In this document: positions 63,587-64,000 of the stretch, piece after piece
Numbering within the stretch: the first letter of the stretch is position 1
Layout of the letters: each line of letters opens with the position of its first letter
From: Pampus argenteus
Lineage: Eukaryota; Chordata; Actinopteri; Scombriformes; Stromateidae
Direction: 5' to 3'
DNA: 64,000 nucleotides
Assembly: GCA_036937835.1 (NCBI GenBank)
Contig: CM072876.1
Span: 11,597,501-11,661,500 of the forward strand
The notes under the pieces: model-generated
Seen by the model: only the letters and a program-made list of their open reading frames with translations
Told to the model about the DNA's origin: nothing
The model's database searches: none
Translations under genes and position numbers: made by a program

Positions 63587-64000
63587 TGCTCTGACTGAGC
63601 CACTAAAGAGTAAACCGTCCTCGTACTGTGTCTACAAGGTCAGCTTTTAATACACAACACACCGACATTTGGAGTAACACTTGTCACTAGGTAAGCTACA
63701 TAGCTTCTCAGCTAACATGTCCAGGTTGTCGCCACTCACGTTATACCAAAATATGTATAAAACAGGTCTAATAAATGAACGACAACGCCTGCGTACACGT
63801 TAAATGTTAAATAGTGTTAAATTAGGCTTAAAGAAGAAGCACAACAAATAGCAGCTCTCTCTTAAGCTATGTGGCTAGCGGCTATGCAACAAGCTAACAT
63901 TTCTTCTTCTTTTGTTATTGTTTGGCAGTTTGCAGCTTTTAGGTGCAATACCGCCACCCTCCGGTTGAAAGTGTGGTCAGGACAGTTACTATAGCATTAA
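63587..64000. promoter_or_regulatory. 5' flank and likely promoter of rtn4ip1
   Basis: No TATA box or coding exon of a next gene was recognised. The last 100 bases contain GGTGCAATACCGCCACCCTC (63942-63961), which resembles a dispersed fish repeat. Confidence 0.3.

Noticed and set aside
63450..63650. Plus-strand open frame of 66 codons
   Set aside because: It is antisense to the first coding exon and leader of rtn4ip1.

Overview
This window is nuclear DNA from a ray-finned (teleost) fish. It has spliced vertebrate genes with GT-AG introns, long simple-sequence repeats, large non-coding intervals and fish-type dispersed repeats. The species cannot be named from the sequence. Four protein-coding genes can be read exon by exon, with reading frame conserved across every junction.

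Layout: bases 1 to about 20,500 hold no gene I can support. This stretch contains simple repeats, an inverted-repeat (MITE-like) element in two diverged copies, a 130-bp tandem duplication, short LINE/SINE-tail fragments, and several blocks that look like candidate regulatory elements. ripply2 (minus strand, 20,714-21,261, 3 exons, 114 aa) follows. It encodes a Groucho-recruiting repressor of T-box factors in somite formation. A GC-rich block about 3 kb beyond it carries several T-box-like half-sites. mrap2 (plus strand, 29,349-31,156, 3 coding exons, 230 aa) is transcribed away from ripply2 and encodes a single-pass melanocortin-receptor accessory protein. A textbook CTCF-type motif lies between the two.

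After about 6 kb of repeat-rich spacer comes crybg1 (formerly AIM1, plus strand, about 37.8-56.1 kb, 22 coding exons in my model, about 2,141 aa). It has a very long disordered N-terminal half encoded mainly by two giant exons, then twelve beta/gamma-crystallin motifs (six domains) and a C-terminal ricin-type beta-trefoil. Convergent to it is rtn4ip1 (minus strand, 57,148-63,586, 9 exons, 424 aa), a mitochondrial NAD(P)H oxidoreductase-like protein. One of its introns uses a GC donor, and another contains a tRNA-derived SINE.

The pairs ripply2/mrap2 and crybg1/rtn4ip1 match gene neighbourhoods on human 6q14 and 6q21 respectively. Here the two blocks lie side by side. The genes do not form one pathway: they are a developmental repressor, an energy-balance receptor accessory protein, a cytoskeleton-associated crystallin-fold protein and a mitochondrial enzyme. 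I found no CRISPR array, operon, phage, or convincing tRNA, rRNA or miRNA gene, and nothing I would call a new biological system. The most useful leads are the candidate T-box control region for ripply2, the undecided first exon of crybg1, the GC-AG intron of rtn4ip1, and a possible alternative last exon of mrap2.
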